Positions 29,796 through 38,834 of a DNA stretch of 64,000 nucleotides are shown piece by piece. The position numbers and the translations under genes were made by a program. How positions within the stretch are numbered: position 1 is the stretch's first letter; the number at the start of each line of letters is the position of its first letter. This DNA is from Shimazuella alba (GTDB lineage: Bacteria; Bacillota; Bacilli; Thermoactinomycetales; Thermoactinomycetaceae). The stretch is from NCBI RefSeq assembly GCF_009831235.1, contig NZ_WUUL01000009.1, positions 62,001 through 126,000 of the forward strand, given 5' to 3'. The notes beneath the pieces were generated by a model. That model searched no databases. It was not told where the DNA came from and worked only from the letters and a program-made list of their open reading frames with translations.

Positions 29796-31388
29796 TCACT
29801 GCCATTTTTGATAAATGCTTTTTTTCTGTTCATCCCATCTCGCTTTTGCTCGCAAAATCGTGGAATGATAAATCTGCTGTTCTTGTATATATTTCTCCAC
29901 TAATTGCTCCATTTCATCTTTTGGAAGCATGGGAATTTGCATCTCTCCCAAATCCGTTGGGTTGATGTTCATCACCGTCGTCCCTCGCTGAAAAGACTGA
30001 AGCATGTGCAGCCCTGCTGGGGTTTCCAAAAAGATTTTTACATAGTTACTCCACAGCTTCGGATCATCTGCAAATCGGACTGCGATAATATTTGCAGACG
30101 CTATCACCCGAGGGTTTGCATTTTGCACAACAGCCACTTTGTTCACCGTACCGCGGCATGTCAATACAAGATCATACTGCTTTAATGCATAGCGCTGTAC
30201 TTTGACGAAATCTTCATGAATCCGATCCAAAGCATCCCAGTTGATCTGCCCATCTTCCATATTAGAGATATTGAGCACTTCAATCTCTCCAGTAGGCTGA
30301 ATGTGAGACTTTAAAATCGATTTCCCCCGAAATAATGTTGCTTTCTCACTCAGTCTCACAGTTGGAAGTTGACTCTCTTTTCCTATCCGAGACTTACTCA
30401 TTTCTTGGTCCGACAAGATAAGTTCGATTCGCCAGTCTTCTCGTTTTTCAAAATCTTCATCCGATAGAGAAACCAAATCTACTGCTTGAAAACGGTTTTG
30501 GACCAAGCGAAATTCTCCGACTTTGACCTCATCGACCCTTTCTCGTCCCATATGCGCCACATATGTCTTCATCATCGTAAAAGGACGAAGGGTTCCACTC
30601 GGCAACGTATAAATACCAGATACTCCATAATGACGGGAAATCTCTTTTCTTAATTTGGCAAATGATCCACCCGAAAAAGTGAATCTCGCAGGGAGAATGA
30701 TCGTTAACTCTCCGTCTTCATCGAGGAGATCCAATAAATTTTCCACTGCTACCCCTTCTGATTCACGGGTGATAAATCGTTCTGACTCCACATCGCTTTT
30801 GCGACCAAATGCAGGAAGTGCCAAAATAAAATCAAAAGGCTCCAATTCCAGCAAACTATATAAACTTGCCACTTGTACTTGTACATGGGAACAATCACGA
30901 AATAAGAAATGTAATAATTGTTGATGCAAATAGCTTTCTGCTAACAGAACAAATTCACAGTAGAGGTATTGATGCACCATTTCAAACAAGCCACGCAGAA
31001 ATTTATGAGCTTCGGGAATCAAAATACGTTTTGGTTGAATCAGGCTGATTCTTTCTGAAAACGCCTCTGTTACTTGATCTGGAACAATCACGACCCCTGT
31101 GCGATCATCTTGATAAATATGGAGCAGTGTCTCATAAAAATCCAACTCATAACCGGCTTGAAAACACTCCCAAAACATCTCTTTATCCCCGCCGAATAAA
31201 TCCAAATGTAATGTTTGCATCGTGGTATAAACGGATTTGGCATCGAATGGTTTCTTGTTTTCTTCTACGATTCTCTTCGTGAGATGAACCCTCAGTAGTT
31301 CCTGTGCAATATCGTCTGGATAATAAATTTGATACTGTCTGAGGAGATCCATAAAGGTGCGGGCTGAATGTTGGATGTGCGCAGGCAT
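29796..31388 (-). CDS. catalytically degenerate HsdM-like domain fused to half HsdS
   Basis: 530 residues from ATG at 31388 (GAGGGGAG 4 bases upstream; a frame from 31427 overlaps the promoter and lacks a site). Residues ~90-310 follow the N6-methyltransferase layout: [12 protein letters not shown], then [15 protein letters not shown] where HsdM has the glycine-rich SAM motif, then [13 protein letters not shown] where HsdM has ILANPPFG. Both catalytic motifs are therefore lost. Residues ~335-520 look like one target-recognition domain with its conserved helix ([61 protein letters not shown]). It is the first gene of the operon, 22 bases before hsdM. It could bind DNA or compete with HsdS; function unknown. 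Confidence 0.8.
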   Translation of the reverse strand: MPAHIQHSARTFMDLLRQYQIYYPDDIAQELLRVHLTKRIVEENKKPFDAKSVYTTMQTLHLDLFGGDKEMFWECFQAGYELDFYETLLHIYQDDRTGVVIVPDQVTEAFSERISLIQPKRILIPEAHKFLRGLFEMVHQYLYCEFVLLAESYLHQQLLHFLFRDCSHVQVQVASLYSLLELEPFDFILALPAFGRKSDVESERFITRESEGVAVENLLDLLDEDGELTIILPARFTFSGGSFAKLRKEISRHYGVSGIYTLPSGTLRPFTMMKTYVAHMGRERVDEVKVGEFRLVQNRFQAVDLVSLSDEDFEKREDWRIELILSDQEMSKSRIGKESQLPTVRLSEKATLFRGKSILKSHIQPTGEIEVLNISNMEDGQINWDALDRIHEDFVKVQRYALKQYDLVLTCRGTVNKVAVVQNANPRVIASANIIAVRFADDPKLWSNYVKIFLETPAGLHMLQSFQRGTTVMNINPTDLGEMQIPMLPKDEMEQLVEKYIQEQQIYHSTILRAKARWDEQKKSIYQKWQ

Positions 31389-31412
31389 CAATCTCCCCTC
31401 CTCTCTTTTTCT

Positions 31413-31441
31413 ATTATAGCGATACAAATTTGGTATTGCAA
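31413..31441 (-). promoter_or_regulatory. sigma-A promoter of the restriction operon
   Basis: Minus strand TTGCAA (31436-31441), 17-base spacer and a perfect TATAAT (31413-31418), 25 bases before the start codon of the first gene. The -35 hexamer lies inside operator 1. Confidence 0.8.
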
Positions 31442-31468
31442 TACTAAATTTAATATTCCGATACTAAA
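31429..31468. promoter_or_regulatory. two tandem 20-bp palindromic operators
   Basis: Operator 1 (31429-31448) TTTGGTATTGCAATACTAAA and operator 2 (31449-31468) TTTAATATTCCGATACTAAA directly abut, with a 20-bp period and shared consensus TTTrrTATtnCnATACTAAA. Each is nearly a perfect dyad. The first covers the -35 box, so binding of a dimeric repressor would shut the seven-gene operon. No regulator gene lies beside it. Confidence 0.75.
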
Positions 31469-31590
31469 TATGGAATCCATCTTACATCACTTCCTCTCGA
31501 GTTTAAAAAACGAACAAATGTACCTATTCATATTAACATATACAACTGGAAAAATTATGCAATTTTTATTTTGAGAGATGAAACATAAAA

Positions 31591-31610
31591 AACCCAACGA
31601 TTGTTGGGTT
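31591..31610 (-). terminator. Rho-independent terminator
   Basis: AACCCAAC (31591-31598) and GTTGGGTT (31603-31610); on the minus strand the stem runs into a T-tract (TTTTTTATG). It ends the broken gene at 31634-32052. Confidence 0.75.
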
Positions 31611-31633
31611 TTCGTGCATATTTTTTCTGCTCT

Positions 31634-32052
31634 TTACTCGTTGTAAATCTGTTCATACAACTCCTGTTCGATGTTTAATTTATCACTAGGAACCATGACG
31701 TTTTGCGCTAAATTTTGTTTCTCTTGTAACAAACGATACACGATCTCTTCCACTGTACCATTTGCAAATTGCTGCTTTGTATCTGCTGCGACGGGATAAT
31801 ACACCATGACTTATGATGAAACCCCTTGGAGCTGAACCATCGACTGGCCTTTGAACTCTCTGTCCAAACGATTAAAAACTCGGGGATGGTGTACCGCTTA
31901 CGCGCAATGGTAATTTCCCATGTCTTCCCTTCGACGGAAACTCCATCTTTCATCATTCTCTTGCTCGACTCAGAGATATTTGTCTTTACTCCAAGTGATT
32001 CTACGTAGGGTCGAAAGCATCGCTTTACAACTTCACTGATGTAGATCTGCAA
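31634..32052 (-). pseudogene. decayed gene remnant, unknown
   Basis: Two minus-strand frames overlap. The upstream one (from 32052) reads KDGVSVEGKTWEITIARKRY; the downstream one ends at 31634 with YYPVAADTKQQFANGTVEEI, then VYRLLQEKQNLAQNV. The downstream frame is preceded by an in-frame stop, so it was once the C-terminus of a longer protein. NGTVEEIVYRLL recalls the end of SNF2-type helicases, but the match is weak. Terminated by the hairpin at 31591. Confidence 0.4.
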
Positions 32053-32221
32053 ATCAAGTCCACAAAGCTAAGGGGCCAAGCCGCTACTGAATTCTTTGGT
32101 GTATGCTTGACGAAGCAAATACAATCGGAAGCAATGAGCGGTACCATTTCTCACTGGTAAGTAGGAAATAAGTGTACTCATCAATAATATATAACTATCT
32201 TATCCCTATAATGTTCTGAAT

Positions 32222-32995
32222 CTACTTTAGCATCAGCCAGCTACGGCCGCTTTTCTGTTCGACAGATAGGGATGTTTGAAAAAATTCACTAAGTATCTCT
32301 TGCGTTAATACATCTTTACTTAACCCTTTTTGCGCAACCTTTCCCTTTTTCAAAAGGAAGGTGTGAGTAAAACATGGCAGAATTTCTTCGATATGATGTG
32401 TTACATAGATAAGAGTTGGTGCATCAGGACGATTCGCTATTTGATCAATCATAGTAAGGACTTGTTCCCTAGCAAAAATATCAAGACCAGTACATGGTTC
32501 ATCGAGTATCAGTAGCTTTGGTTTTGCCATCAAAGCTCGTCCTATCAATACTTTTTGCTTCTCTCCTTGAGATAAGGTTTGGTAGATTCTGCCTAATAGA
32601 TGACCGCACTTCCACTGTTCTAGCAGTTCACGTACTTGCACATAATCTTCCTCTGCTGGTTTCTCATAGATTCCTACTGATGCATACTTGCCACTTAGCA
32701 CCACATTTTCAATGGTTTCATACCCATGTAGCCTCTGTTGCATGGATGCGCTTACCCATCCGATCTCTTTTCGTAGCTCCCGAAGATCTGTTTCTCCAAA
32801 GCGTTTTCCTAAAACCGAAATCTCTCCTGATGTTGGCCAATGATACCCATTGATCAAATCAAGGATACTCGTTTTCCCAGAGCCATTTAGCCCCACGAGA
32901 CACCAATGCTCCCCTTTTTGAATTTCCCAATTTATATCATCTAATATAAGGCGCTGCTCTCTACGCCACGAAACATGCTTCATCTCTACTACCAC
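32222..32995 (-). CDS. ABC transporter ATP-binding protein (YlmA/ModF-like)
   Basis: 257 residues from GTG at 32995, served by GGGAGGG 10 bases upstream; ATG codons at 33013 and 32983 are alternatives. Walker A GLNGSGKTS near 40, Q-loop VSASMQQR, signature LSQGEKQKV, Walker B LLILDEPCTGLD and H-loop VTHHIEEI are intact. Length and the LSQGE signature match cytosolic ATPases such as B. subtilis YlmA. No permease gene is adjacent, so the transported substrate is unknown or the protein acts outside transport. Confidence 0.88.
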   Translation of the reverse strand: MVVEMKHVSWRREQRLILDDINWEIQKGEHWCLVGLNGSGKTSILDLINGYHWPTSGEISVLGKRFGETDLRELRKEIGWVSASMQQRLHGYETIENVVLSGKYASVGIYEKPAEEDYVQVRELLEQWKCGHLLGRIYQTLSQGEKQKVLIGRALMAKPKLLILDEPCTGLDIFAREQVLTMIDQIANRPDAPTLIYVTHHIEEILPCFTHTFLLKKGKVAQKGLSKDVLTQEILSEFFQTSLSVEQKSGRSWLMLK

Positions 32996-33271
32996 GAGAA
33001 CAATCCCTCCCAAAATATTCCTATTTATGTTTTATTTGATCTAAAATAAGACTTGTCAGGTGTTTTTTATAAGCATCTCACAAGCGCAAATGTGCACATA
33101 AAGCGATTTTATCCAATGCTCTAATTTATGTATATAAATTATCATACAACATCGACATTTCATTCTTATACTGATTTCTGTCTGTTCATAGGAAACTGGT
33201 ATATTCACCCTCGTTTGATGTCTATTTTTTCGATATACTAAAAGGTATTGAATGTGAATAGGTGGCTAAAT

Positions 33272-35431
33272 ATGAAATTAATAGATAAAGCTGAAGAGTT
33301 ATTGAAGGATTTGTTTGGGTATACAGCTTTTAGAAATGGACAAAAACAAATCATTACCCAAATCTTAGATGGTAAAAATTCGCTTGGAATCATGCCCACA
33401 GGTGGAGGAAAATCGCTCTGCTATCAAATTCCTGCGCTGTTGCTCGAGGGTATTACTCTTGTCATTTCACCGTTGATCTCTCTCATGAAAGATCAAGTAG
33501 ATGCTTTGAACCAATTAGGGATTCCAGCTACATACCTAAACAGTACCGTAGACCGCTATGAAATAGAATATAGACTTCAAGAGATACATAATAAACAAGT
33601 AAAACTCGTTTACATTGCACCGGAACGACTAGAATCTTTTCTTCCCATGATACAAGAAGTTGAGGTTTCCCTAGTGGTAGTAGACGAAGCACATTGTATT
33701 TCACAATGGGGACATGATTTTCGTCCAAGCTATCTAAGCATTGGCGACATAATAAAACAGTTACCAAAGCCGACAATCATAGCTGCATTAACGGCAACAG
33801 CGACTGCACAAGTCCGCCAAGACATTCGAGACATTCTTCAAATTTCAGATGAAAACACCGTGCTTACTAGTTTTCAACGGTCTAATCTAAGATTTTCCGT
33901 CCTGCATGATCAAGATAAGATTACATTCACGGAAGACTATATAAACCGCCATCCAAAACAGTCTGGTATCATTTATTGCTCTACTCGAAAAGAAGTGGAC
34001 TCTCTTTATCAATACTTGCTAGAAAAAAGTTATCAAGTCGGACGATATCACGCAGGAATGAGCGAAGATCAGCGTGAACAAGCTCAAGAAGCGTTCTCTT
34101 ATGACAGAACACCTATTATTATCGCTACCAACGCATTTGGGATGGGAATAAATAAACAAAATGTGCGGTACGTTATTCACTTCAATCTACCTAAAAATAT
34201 AGAGAGCTACTACCAAGAAGCTGGTCGTGCTGGCAGAGACGGAGAAGAAAGCGAATGCATTTTGCTATACCATGGACAAGATGTACGTATTCAACGGTTT
34301 TTGGTTGAGCAATCGGAATTGAGTCAAGACCGAAAAAAGCATGAATTTCAAAAACTAAATACCATGTATCGTTATTGCTTCACTCAAAATTGTTTACAAA
34401 ATACGATCATCCAATATTTTGACGACCCCATCGAAACCCCTTGTGGAAAATGTCATAACTGTTTAGCACAAGAGGAAACAAGCACCAAAGATTATACAAT
34501 TGAAGCACAAAAAATGTTTTCGTGCATTCGTCGAATGAAAGAACGTTTTGGACTTTCGATGGTTGCAAAAGTATTGAAAGGATCAAAATCAAAAAAAGTA
34601 TTAGACCTCGCATTAGATAAACTTTCGACATATGGAATTTTAAATGATTATACGGAAAAAGATATACAACAATTTGGACTTATCTTGCAATCAGAAGGAT
34701 ATATAGACAGTTACACATCCAGCAAGAACAATCTCCCTTTAATAAGACTTACTGAAAAAGCAATTCAAGTTCTTAAAGGAGAACAAAATGTATATCTGAG
34801 ACCCATTCAAACTGTCTCTCCGTCTAATTGGGACAAAAACACGATCCAAACACAACGCTCGATCTTATTGGATCGTTTATACGATCTTCGTAAAGAATTT
34901 TCGATAGAAGAAAAATTACCACCTTACATGATTCTATCGGATTCAACCCTCCGAGCAATTGTGGACCAAATCCCACTGAATAAAACAGAACTTTTATCGG
35001 TGGTGGGCATGGCACAACGTAAATACGCGAAATATGGATCGCGAATTTTGGAAGTTACTGCTTCTTTTGCTGATGAACGGGAAAAACCAAGAGAAAAAAC
35101 AACTTTTAAACAAAACCAGAACAACAAAAGTCATGTCATTACCTATGAATTATTTCAAGAAGGTAAATCTATTGAAGAAATTTCTTCTATTCGCAGCCTT
35201 TCAACCCAAACGATTGAAGATCACCTAATAAAGTGCCATAGCGAAGGCTATGCAATTGATTGGGATGAGCTTATTTCCCAAGAATATCAAAGTATCATTA
35301 TTCAAGCTGTCCAAGATTTAGGAGCTTCAAAGCTAAAACCAATAAAGGAAGCTTTGCCGGAAGAAGTTACGTACTTTCAAATAAAAGCTGTTATTGCAAA
35401 TGAGCAAAGGAAAGTTCGTCCTATATCATAA
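33272..35431 (+). CDS. recQ: RecQ-family ATP-dependent DNA helicase
   Basis: 719 residues from ATG at 33272, which has AGGTGG upstream (a TTG at 33248 would add 8 residues). RecQ motifs: FRNGQKQII (motif 0), Walker A MPTGGGKSLC, DEAHCISQWGHDFRPSY, ALTATAT, IIYCSTRK, ATNAFGMGI and QEAGRAGRDG. A zinc-binding cluster (Cys in YCFTQNCL, then CGKCHNC) precedes a winged-helix and an HRDC domain (RSILLDRLYDLRKEF...VVGMAQRKYAKYG). A C-terminal helix-turn-helix-like tail is present. It resolves forks and recombination intermediates. Confidence 0.95.
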   Translation: MKLIDKAEELLKDLFGYTAFRNGQKQIITQILDGKNSLGIMPTGGGKSLCYQIPALLLEGITLVISPLISLMKDQVDALNQLGIPATYLNSTVDRYEIEYRLQEIHNKQVKLVYIAPERLESFLPMIQEVEVSLVVVDEAHCISQWGHDFRPSYLSIGDIIKQLPKPTIIAALTATATAQVRQDIRDILQISDENTVLTSFQRSNLRFSVLHDQDKITFTEDYINRHPKQSGIIYCSTRKEVDSLYQYLLEKSYQVGRYHAGMSEDQREQAQEAFSYDRTPIIIATNAFGMGINKQNVRYVIHFNLPKNIESYYQEAGRAGRDGEESECILLYHGQDVRIQRFLVEQSELSQDRKKHEFQKLNTMYRYCFTQNCLQNTIIQYFDDPIETPCGKCHNCLAQEETSTKDYTIEAQKMFSCIRRMKERFGLSMVAKVLKGSKSKKVLDLALDKLSTYGILNDYTEKDIQQFGLILQSEGYIDSYTSSKNNLPLIRLTEKAIQVLKGEQNVYLRPIQTVSPSNWDKNTIQTQRSILLDRLYDLRKEFSIEEKLPPYMILSDSTLRAIVDQIPLNKTELLSVVGMAQRKYAKYGSRILEVTASFADEREKPREKTTFKQNQNNKSHVITYELFQEGKSIEEISSIRSLSTQTIEDHLIKCHSEGYAIDWDELISQEYQSIIIQAVQDLGASKLKPIKEALPEEVTYFQIKAVIANEQRKVRPIS

Positions 35432-35627
35432 GAACTCTATCTTCAATCCTGCTCAAACTCTAGGATCACAAATAGACAGCATACATTCTCGGACAGAAGG
35501 ATTGATCACCTTTGCCACTGATGCAAAATAAACTACTAACTTTTGATAGAGTTTATTTTCATCCTTAAAAATATTATAATGAAAGAGATAAGCAACCGCG
35601 CTTATCAAAAGAGAAAGAGAAATACAT

Positions 35628-35792
35628 ATGACAAGTCATGGTCAAAAGCATCCAGATAAATACTATGATCATCGGCATGACAGGCCGAATCATGAACGTG
35701 TCTGGTGCGATGTCCACAAGGATTACGTCGATATCGACACAAAGAACGGTCCTCGTGAATGTCCTAAGTGTCATGTAACATCTAGAATCTAA
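35628..35792 (+). CDS. small zinc-ribbon-like protein
   Basis: 54 residues, rich in His and Asp (MTSHGQKHPDKYYDHRHD). It has a possible metal site: WCDVHKDY, then CPKCH near the C-terminus, giving Cys/His ligands in pairs. It is followed by a strong hairpin and preceded by AAAGAGAAA, so it looks like a genuine short gene and not a shadow. No family recognised. Confidence 0.5.
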   Translation: MTSHGQKHPDKYYDHRHDRPNHERVWCDVHKDYVDIDTKNGPRECPKCHVTSRI

Positions 35793-35804
35793 AAAAGAAA
35801 TCAA

Positions 35805-35836
35805 GTGCGGGATGGTAGATCATTATCATCCCGCAC
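35805..35836 (+). terminator. GC-rich hairpin terminator
   Basis: A perfect 10-bp stem GTGCGGGATG (35805-35814) and CATCCCGCAC (35827-35836), 12 bases after the small zinc-ribbon gene. No strong T-tract follows. Confidence 0.55.
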
Positions 35837-35921
35837 GCCGAATGTATCCTTAACTTCCTATATACGATACAAATAAAACCCCTACCTCATCCAAAAACGG
35901 AATGAAGGCGGGGATTTTTCC

Positions 35922-36017
35922 TTATATTTTTAGCTCACCTAAACGAACCAATTCCACGACAGCTTGGGAACGACCTTTGACTGCTAATTTTTGCATCACA
36001 TTTGCAATGCATACCAA
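35922..36017 (-). pseudogene. gerE: gerE 3' part (separated C-terminal coding segment)
   Basis: The minus strand reads IANVMQKLAVKGRSQAVV, then ELVRLGELKI and a TAA at 35922. This matches the C-terminus of B. subtilis GerE (MQKLGVKGRSQAVVELLRMGELEL), a LuxR-type sporulation regulator. The segment has no start codon of its own and its GerE likeness stops at the core AATGTGATG (35994-36002). The 5' part is at 59418-59576. Joined at the core they form a complete GerE in frame, so this is a split gene, not a decayed one. A weak hairpin with an ATTTTT run (35878-35918) may be its terminator. Confidence 0.9.
35994..36002. other. left attachment core (attL) of the gerE element
   Basis: CATCACATT, identical to 59430-59438. 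Bases to the left belong to gerE; bases to the right (TGCAATGCATACC, 36003-36015) belong to the element. Joined to the element-side flank of the other copy (GGTACA, 59424-59429), they make a 28-bp imperfect dyad bounded by GGTA and TACC, as expected for a serine-integrase attP. Confidence 0.8.
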
Positions 36018-36177
36018 TAGAAAAATAATTTGCATAATTCATCAAGGTTAAACAAGTGATCTGCTGCATATTGAGATTTTGAAATGAACAATTCTGTCTC
36101 TACTTTATAAATCGTCGAAACAAAGGGCTACACCAATATATTTAAGGGCGTTCCACACAGGGATCAGAGAAACCCTG

Positions 36178-36297
36178 TCACTGAGCCAGAAAGTTAGACA
36201 CCCAAAAATGGATATATGTTTGGTATTCAACCGGACACATACCCATTAATTTCCTTTCAGTCACTTTGTGATTGTAGTAATGAATAAAAATAGCGCG
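36178..36297 (-). pseudogene. IS3-family (IS150-like) transposase C-terminal fragment
   Basis: The minus strand reads IHYYNHKVTERKLMGMCPVE, then YQT, the typical C-terminal end of IS3-group integrase-fold transposases (HYYNHKR...KLxGxSPVxYR). The following TGTCTAACTTTCTGGCTCAG resembles the IS150-type terminal repeat. Upstream the gene is cut off by the MFS module that ends at 36359. Flanking 36018-36177 holds a short ACAGGG/CCCTGT hairpin and nothing else. Confidence 0.65.
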
Positions 36298-36358
36298 AGC
36301 TGACCTGCCTTTTTGAAAAAAGTAGACCAGCTCAATGCCGATACGAACCATGTACCAG

Positions 36359-37513
36359 CTATACTTGTGCCTTCCATCGCTTTGAACGAAACAGCCGCTC
36401 AAAGAAAAAGTGACACAAAAGCAACGGAAGTGCTAGCAAGGCATAGGCAGGAGCAATACCTAGTGATTGCCTTGCCACTCCCCAAATCGTTGAACCAGTT
36501 GCAGCTCCACCGTAATCCACCAAAGCATGGGCGGAAGCACTGCTACTGGTGTTGGGGCGCTTGACGGTTAGAATAATCCCCAGTCCAATTTGAGCAAAGC
36601 CCATCGCCAATCCGACGAAGATCAGGGTGTACAATGTTGGCCATACCAGGCCTGGGACCGCAAGCAGGACCAGAAACATCAAGCCTCTAACAACATGCTT
36701 ATCTCCCCAGCGACCAACTGCCAGTGGAATCACAAGTCCAGCTAGTCCAGCCGCGACATTAAACATCGCTCGAACAGGCGCACCCATTGTCACCCCTACA
36801 TCGAGGATAACATAGGTCATGACTACACCTTGTGCAATAGAAATTCCAAGGCTTGGCAGCACAAGCTGAAGCGTATCCCAGATTGAGATGTTTGAGTGTT
36901 CTGTATCTTTACTCTCCATCTGCTCTGGGTAACGCCCAGTGATCATGGTTTCCAGCAATCCCCACAAAGTCAAATAAATGGCGATTTGGAACCAGACACG
37001 AATAGAATGGGCGACGACAAGCGGACCTATAAATGCAAACAATGCACTCAATCCACAACTGACCACATTGAGTTTCGCCAGACCGCTTAGTTGGGATTTC
37101 TGATCTTGTGGGAGCATTTTCCTCGCACGCATACCACAAGCGATAATACCGACAGCACAGGAAAAGTCACGGATGCTCTGGCAGAACATCATCTCAACCC
37201 ACCCATCGATATTATCATGCCACCATGCTGTCAAGAACATGATCGTCAGACTGAAGAGCTGTACTTGCCGAGTCGAGAAACGGCGCAACAATGGAGCAGC
37301 AACAATACCGCCCAGCCACATAAATCCCAGCGACAGACCCGAAGTCAGGCCAACCGCGGAAAGGCCTCCAAACTTCGTCTCAACAAACCCCATTCGTGTA
37401 AACCACGCTGGAATTGCTGAAGAATAAAAGTCCATATGGTAAACGATTGAACCCTCCGTAACCATCATCATTATCATGGGTGGGGTCCAGAATTTTGCCT
37501 TTTTTTGAGACAT
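36359..37513 (-). CDS. MFS-type transporter (GC-rich module)
   Basis: 384 residues with about eleven membrane segments. An N-terminal MMMVTEGSIVYHMDFYSSAI segment is followed by a helix-2/3 loop (LLRRFSTRQVQ), and the C-terminal half contains a second repeat (AVGRWGDKHVVRG). This is consistent with a major facilitator of unknown substrate. The ATG follows AAGGGAAGAG, with TATAAT at about 37545 on the minus strand. GC-richer than flanking DNA and adjoining an IS3 fragment it probably disrupted. An imperfect stem (GAGCTGGTC...AGGTCAGCTC, about 36298-36335) followed by TATTTTTATTC may end it. Confidence 0.75.
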   Translation of the reverse strand: MSQKKAKFWTPPMIMMMVTEGSIVYHMDFYSSAIPAWFTRMGFVETKFGGLSAVGLTSGLSLGFMWLGGIVAAPLLRRFSTRQVQLFSLTIMFLTAWWHDNIDGWVEMMFCQSIRDFSCAVGIIACGMRARKMLPQDQKSQLSGLAKLNVVSCGLSALFAFIGPLVVAHSIRVWFQIAIYLTLWGLLETMITGRYPEQMESKDTEHSNISIWDTLQLVLPSLGISIAQGVVMTYVILDVGVTMGAPVRAMFNVAAGLAGLVIPLAVGRWGDKHVVRGLMFLVLLAVPGLVWPTLYTLIFVGLAMGFAQIGLGIILTVKRPNTSSSASAHALVDYGGAATGSTIWGVARQSLGIAPAYALLALPLLLCHFFFERLFRSKRWKAQV

Positions 37514-37625
37514 ACTCTTCCCTTCGTTTGAGGACTGTTTTTATTATACAGCAAATAATTCAGAACACATATCCCTTATGTGATCAATAGGGTTTTCTCT
37601 ATATATTCTCATGAAATAGCATCAC

Positions 37626-37657
37626 TGCCCCCGCAACCTAATTGGCATACGGGGGCA
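37626..37657 (-). terminator. GC-rich hairpin
   Basis: TGCCCCCG (37626-37633) and CGGGGGCA (37650-37657), an 8-bp perfect stem just downstream of the DUF475 gene. No T-tract follows, unlike the module-type terminators. Confidence 0.5.
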
Positions 37658-37670
37658 AGATGAGACATAT

Positions 37671-38834
37671 TTAGTTGTTCATCGCCAACACTCGAGTGCG
37701 CCGCTTCGATGAGTGGATAGACAATGCGATCAGCATGATACCGATGAGACTGGTGATGATCTCAGGAATATGGTACCGGATGCTAACCAAATTGATCACC
37801 GCCAATACGCCACACGTATAGTGGAAGCCGTGACTGATGTAAGCATAAGGAGTCCATAGGCGGTTGCCCACCTTTTTGAACCCTGTAATCTTAGTACGCC
37901 TTCCATCGCTCCCAGTTGTATAAAACGTACCTGGTTTGACTTGACGAATCCAGTAGATGTTGAGCACACAGACAAACATCGCTCCCAGCCCTAGTCCCAG
38001 CGACAGAAGAATGATATCGTTCGTGATACTAAACGCACCAACCATACCGTTGAACGAGCACTGCACGTTTATGATCACGAAAACGTGTAGCCTAATGAGC
38101 CCAACTAACTTGGTTTGGCCTAAGAGCATAATACTGATTGTAGCGAAGTGCTTCGTGAACAGGTACAGAAGCACACCAGCGGTTCCGCTGAACCACACCC
38201 AAGGATTCATATTAACATGAACTCCACCATACTGGTAGGCAAACTTACCAAAGTAGCCACTGGCAGTGATGATCAGAACCATTATGAAATAAATCATAAG
38301 TGACCGATCGAACGGGAGAAGAGACCACTTAGCCCACTTGTCTACCTGACCAACCTTAGCCAGTCGCTTCTCCAGCTGCTGCAGCCATCTACGCTCTCGC
38401 TCTTCGAAGAAGAAGTCAAAAAATGCCGCCAACAAAAACCCCGCAACAAATGAGGCGATCACGGGATGAGCGTCTGTCGTCATCTGTTGGTAGCTTGTCT
38501 TGTCGGTCAATGCCAGCGTGACCACGTCTACTGGATTGCGCCAAGCGATAATAGACACAATCGCAATTGGAAAAACCAGCTGCACCCCAAAAACAATGAG
38601 TGGAAGACCAATCCTAAGAAGAATTTTCCGCCAAAAGTCAGGAAAGTCGTTCGCCTTCAAGGAGTAAAAGTTGGAAATTGCGGTCTCGTAAGACACCGCA
38701 TATAGAATTATTCCAACTGCCCCAACGAGTATGACTCCGATCCACCCGCCATAAGCGGCAGCCATGATCAAACCGAACACGGCAACCGCAAGCGACCAAG
38801 CGCAAGTTCGCAAGAACAGCATTTTTATTCCCAT
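37671..38834 (-). CDS. DUF475-family integral membrane protein (TerC-related)
   Basis: 387 residues, about nine membrane segments. FWRKILLRIGLPLIVFGVQL, VFPIAIVSI, VVTLALTD, DAHPVIASF and FDFFFEERERRWLQQLEKRL with KVGQVDKW match, as I recall it, the DUF475 family found near TerC and tellurium-resistance genes. A role in metal ion or stress-linked export is only family association. The start is uncertain: ATG at 38834 has a poor site and ATG at 38822 follows GGGAATAAAA. GC-rich single-gene module inside the gerE element. Confidence 0.8.
   Translation of the reverse strand: MGIKMLFLRTCAWSLAVAVFGLIMAAAYGGWIGVILVGAVGIILYAVSYETAISNFYSLKANDFPDFWRKILLRIGLPLIVFGVQLVFPIAIVSIIAWRNPVDVVTLALTDKTSYQQMTTDAHPVIASFVAGFLLAAFFDFFFEERERRWLQQLEKRLAKVGQVDKWAKWSLLPFDRSLMIYFIMVLIITASGYFGKFAYQYGGVHVNMNPWVWFSGTAGVLLYLFTKHFATISIMLLGQTKLVGLIRLHVFVIINVQCSFNGMVGAFSITNDIILLSLGLGLGAMFVCVLNIYWIRQVKPGTFYTTGSDGRRTKITGFKKVGNRLWTPYAYISHGFHYTCGVLAVINLVSIRYHIPEIITSLIGIMLIALSIHSSKRRTRVLAMNN

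Noticed and set aside
17250-31388. BREX or DISARM assignment of the restriction operon
   Set aside because: No PglZ, BrxC, DrmA or DrmB-like genes; hsdR, hsdM and hsdS are plain type I with added helicases.
35922-36017. Reading the gerE 3' piece as an ordinary pseudogene of a LuxR-type regulator
   Set aside because: The missing half is present at 59418-59576 in the right orientation and ends in the same 9-bp core, so a split gene explains both pieces.
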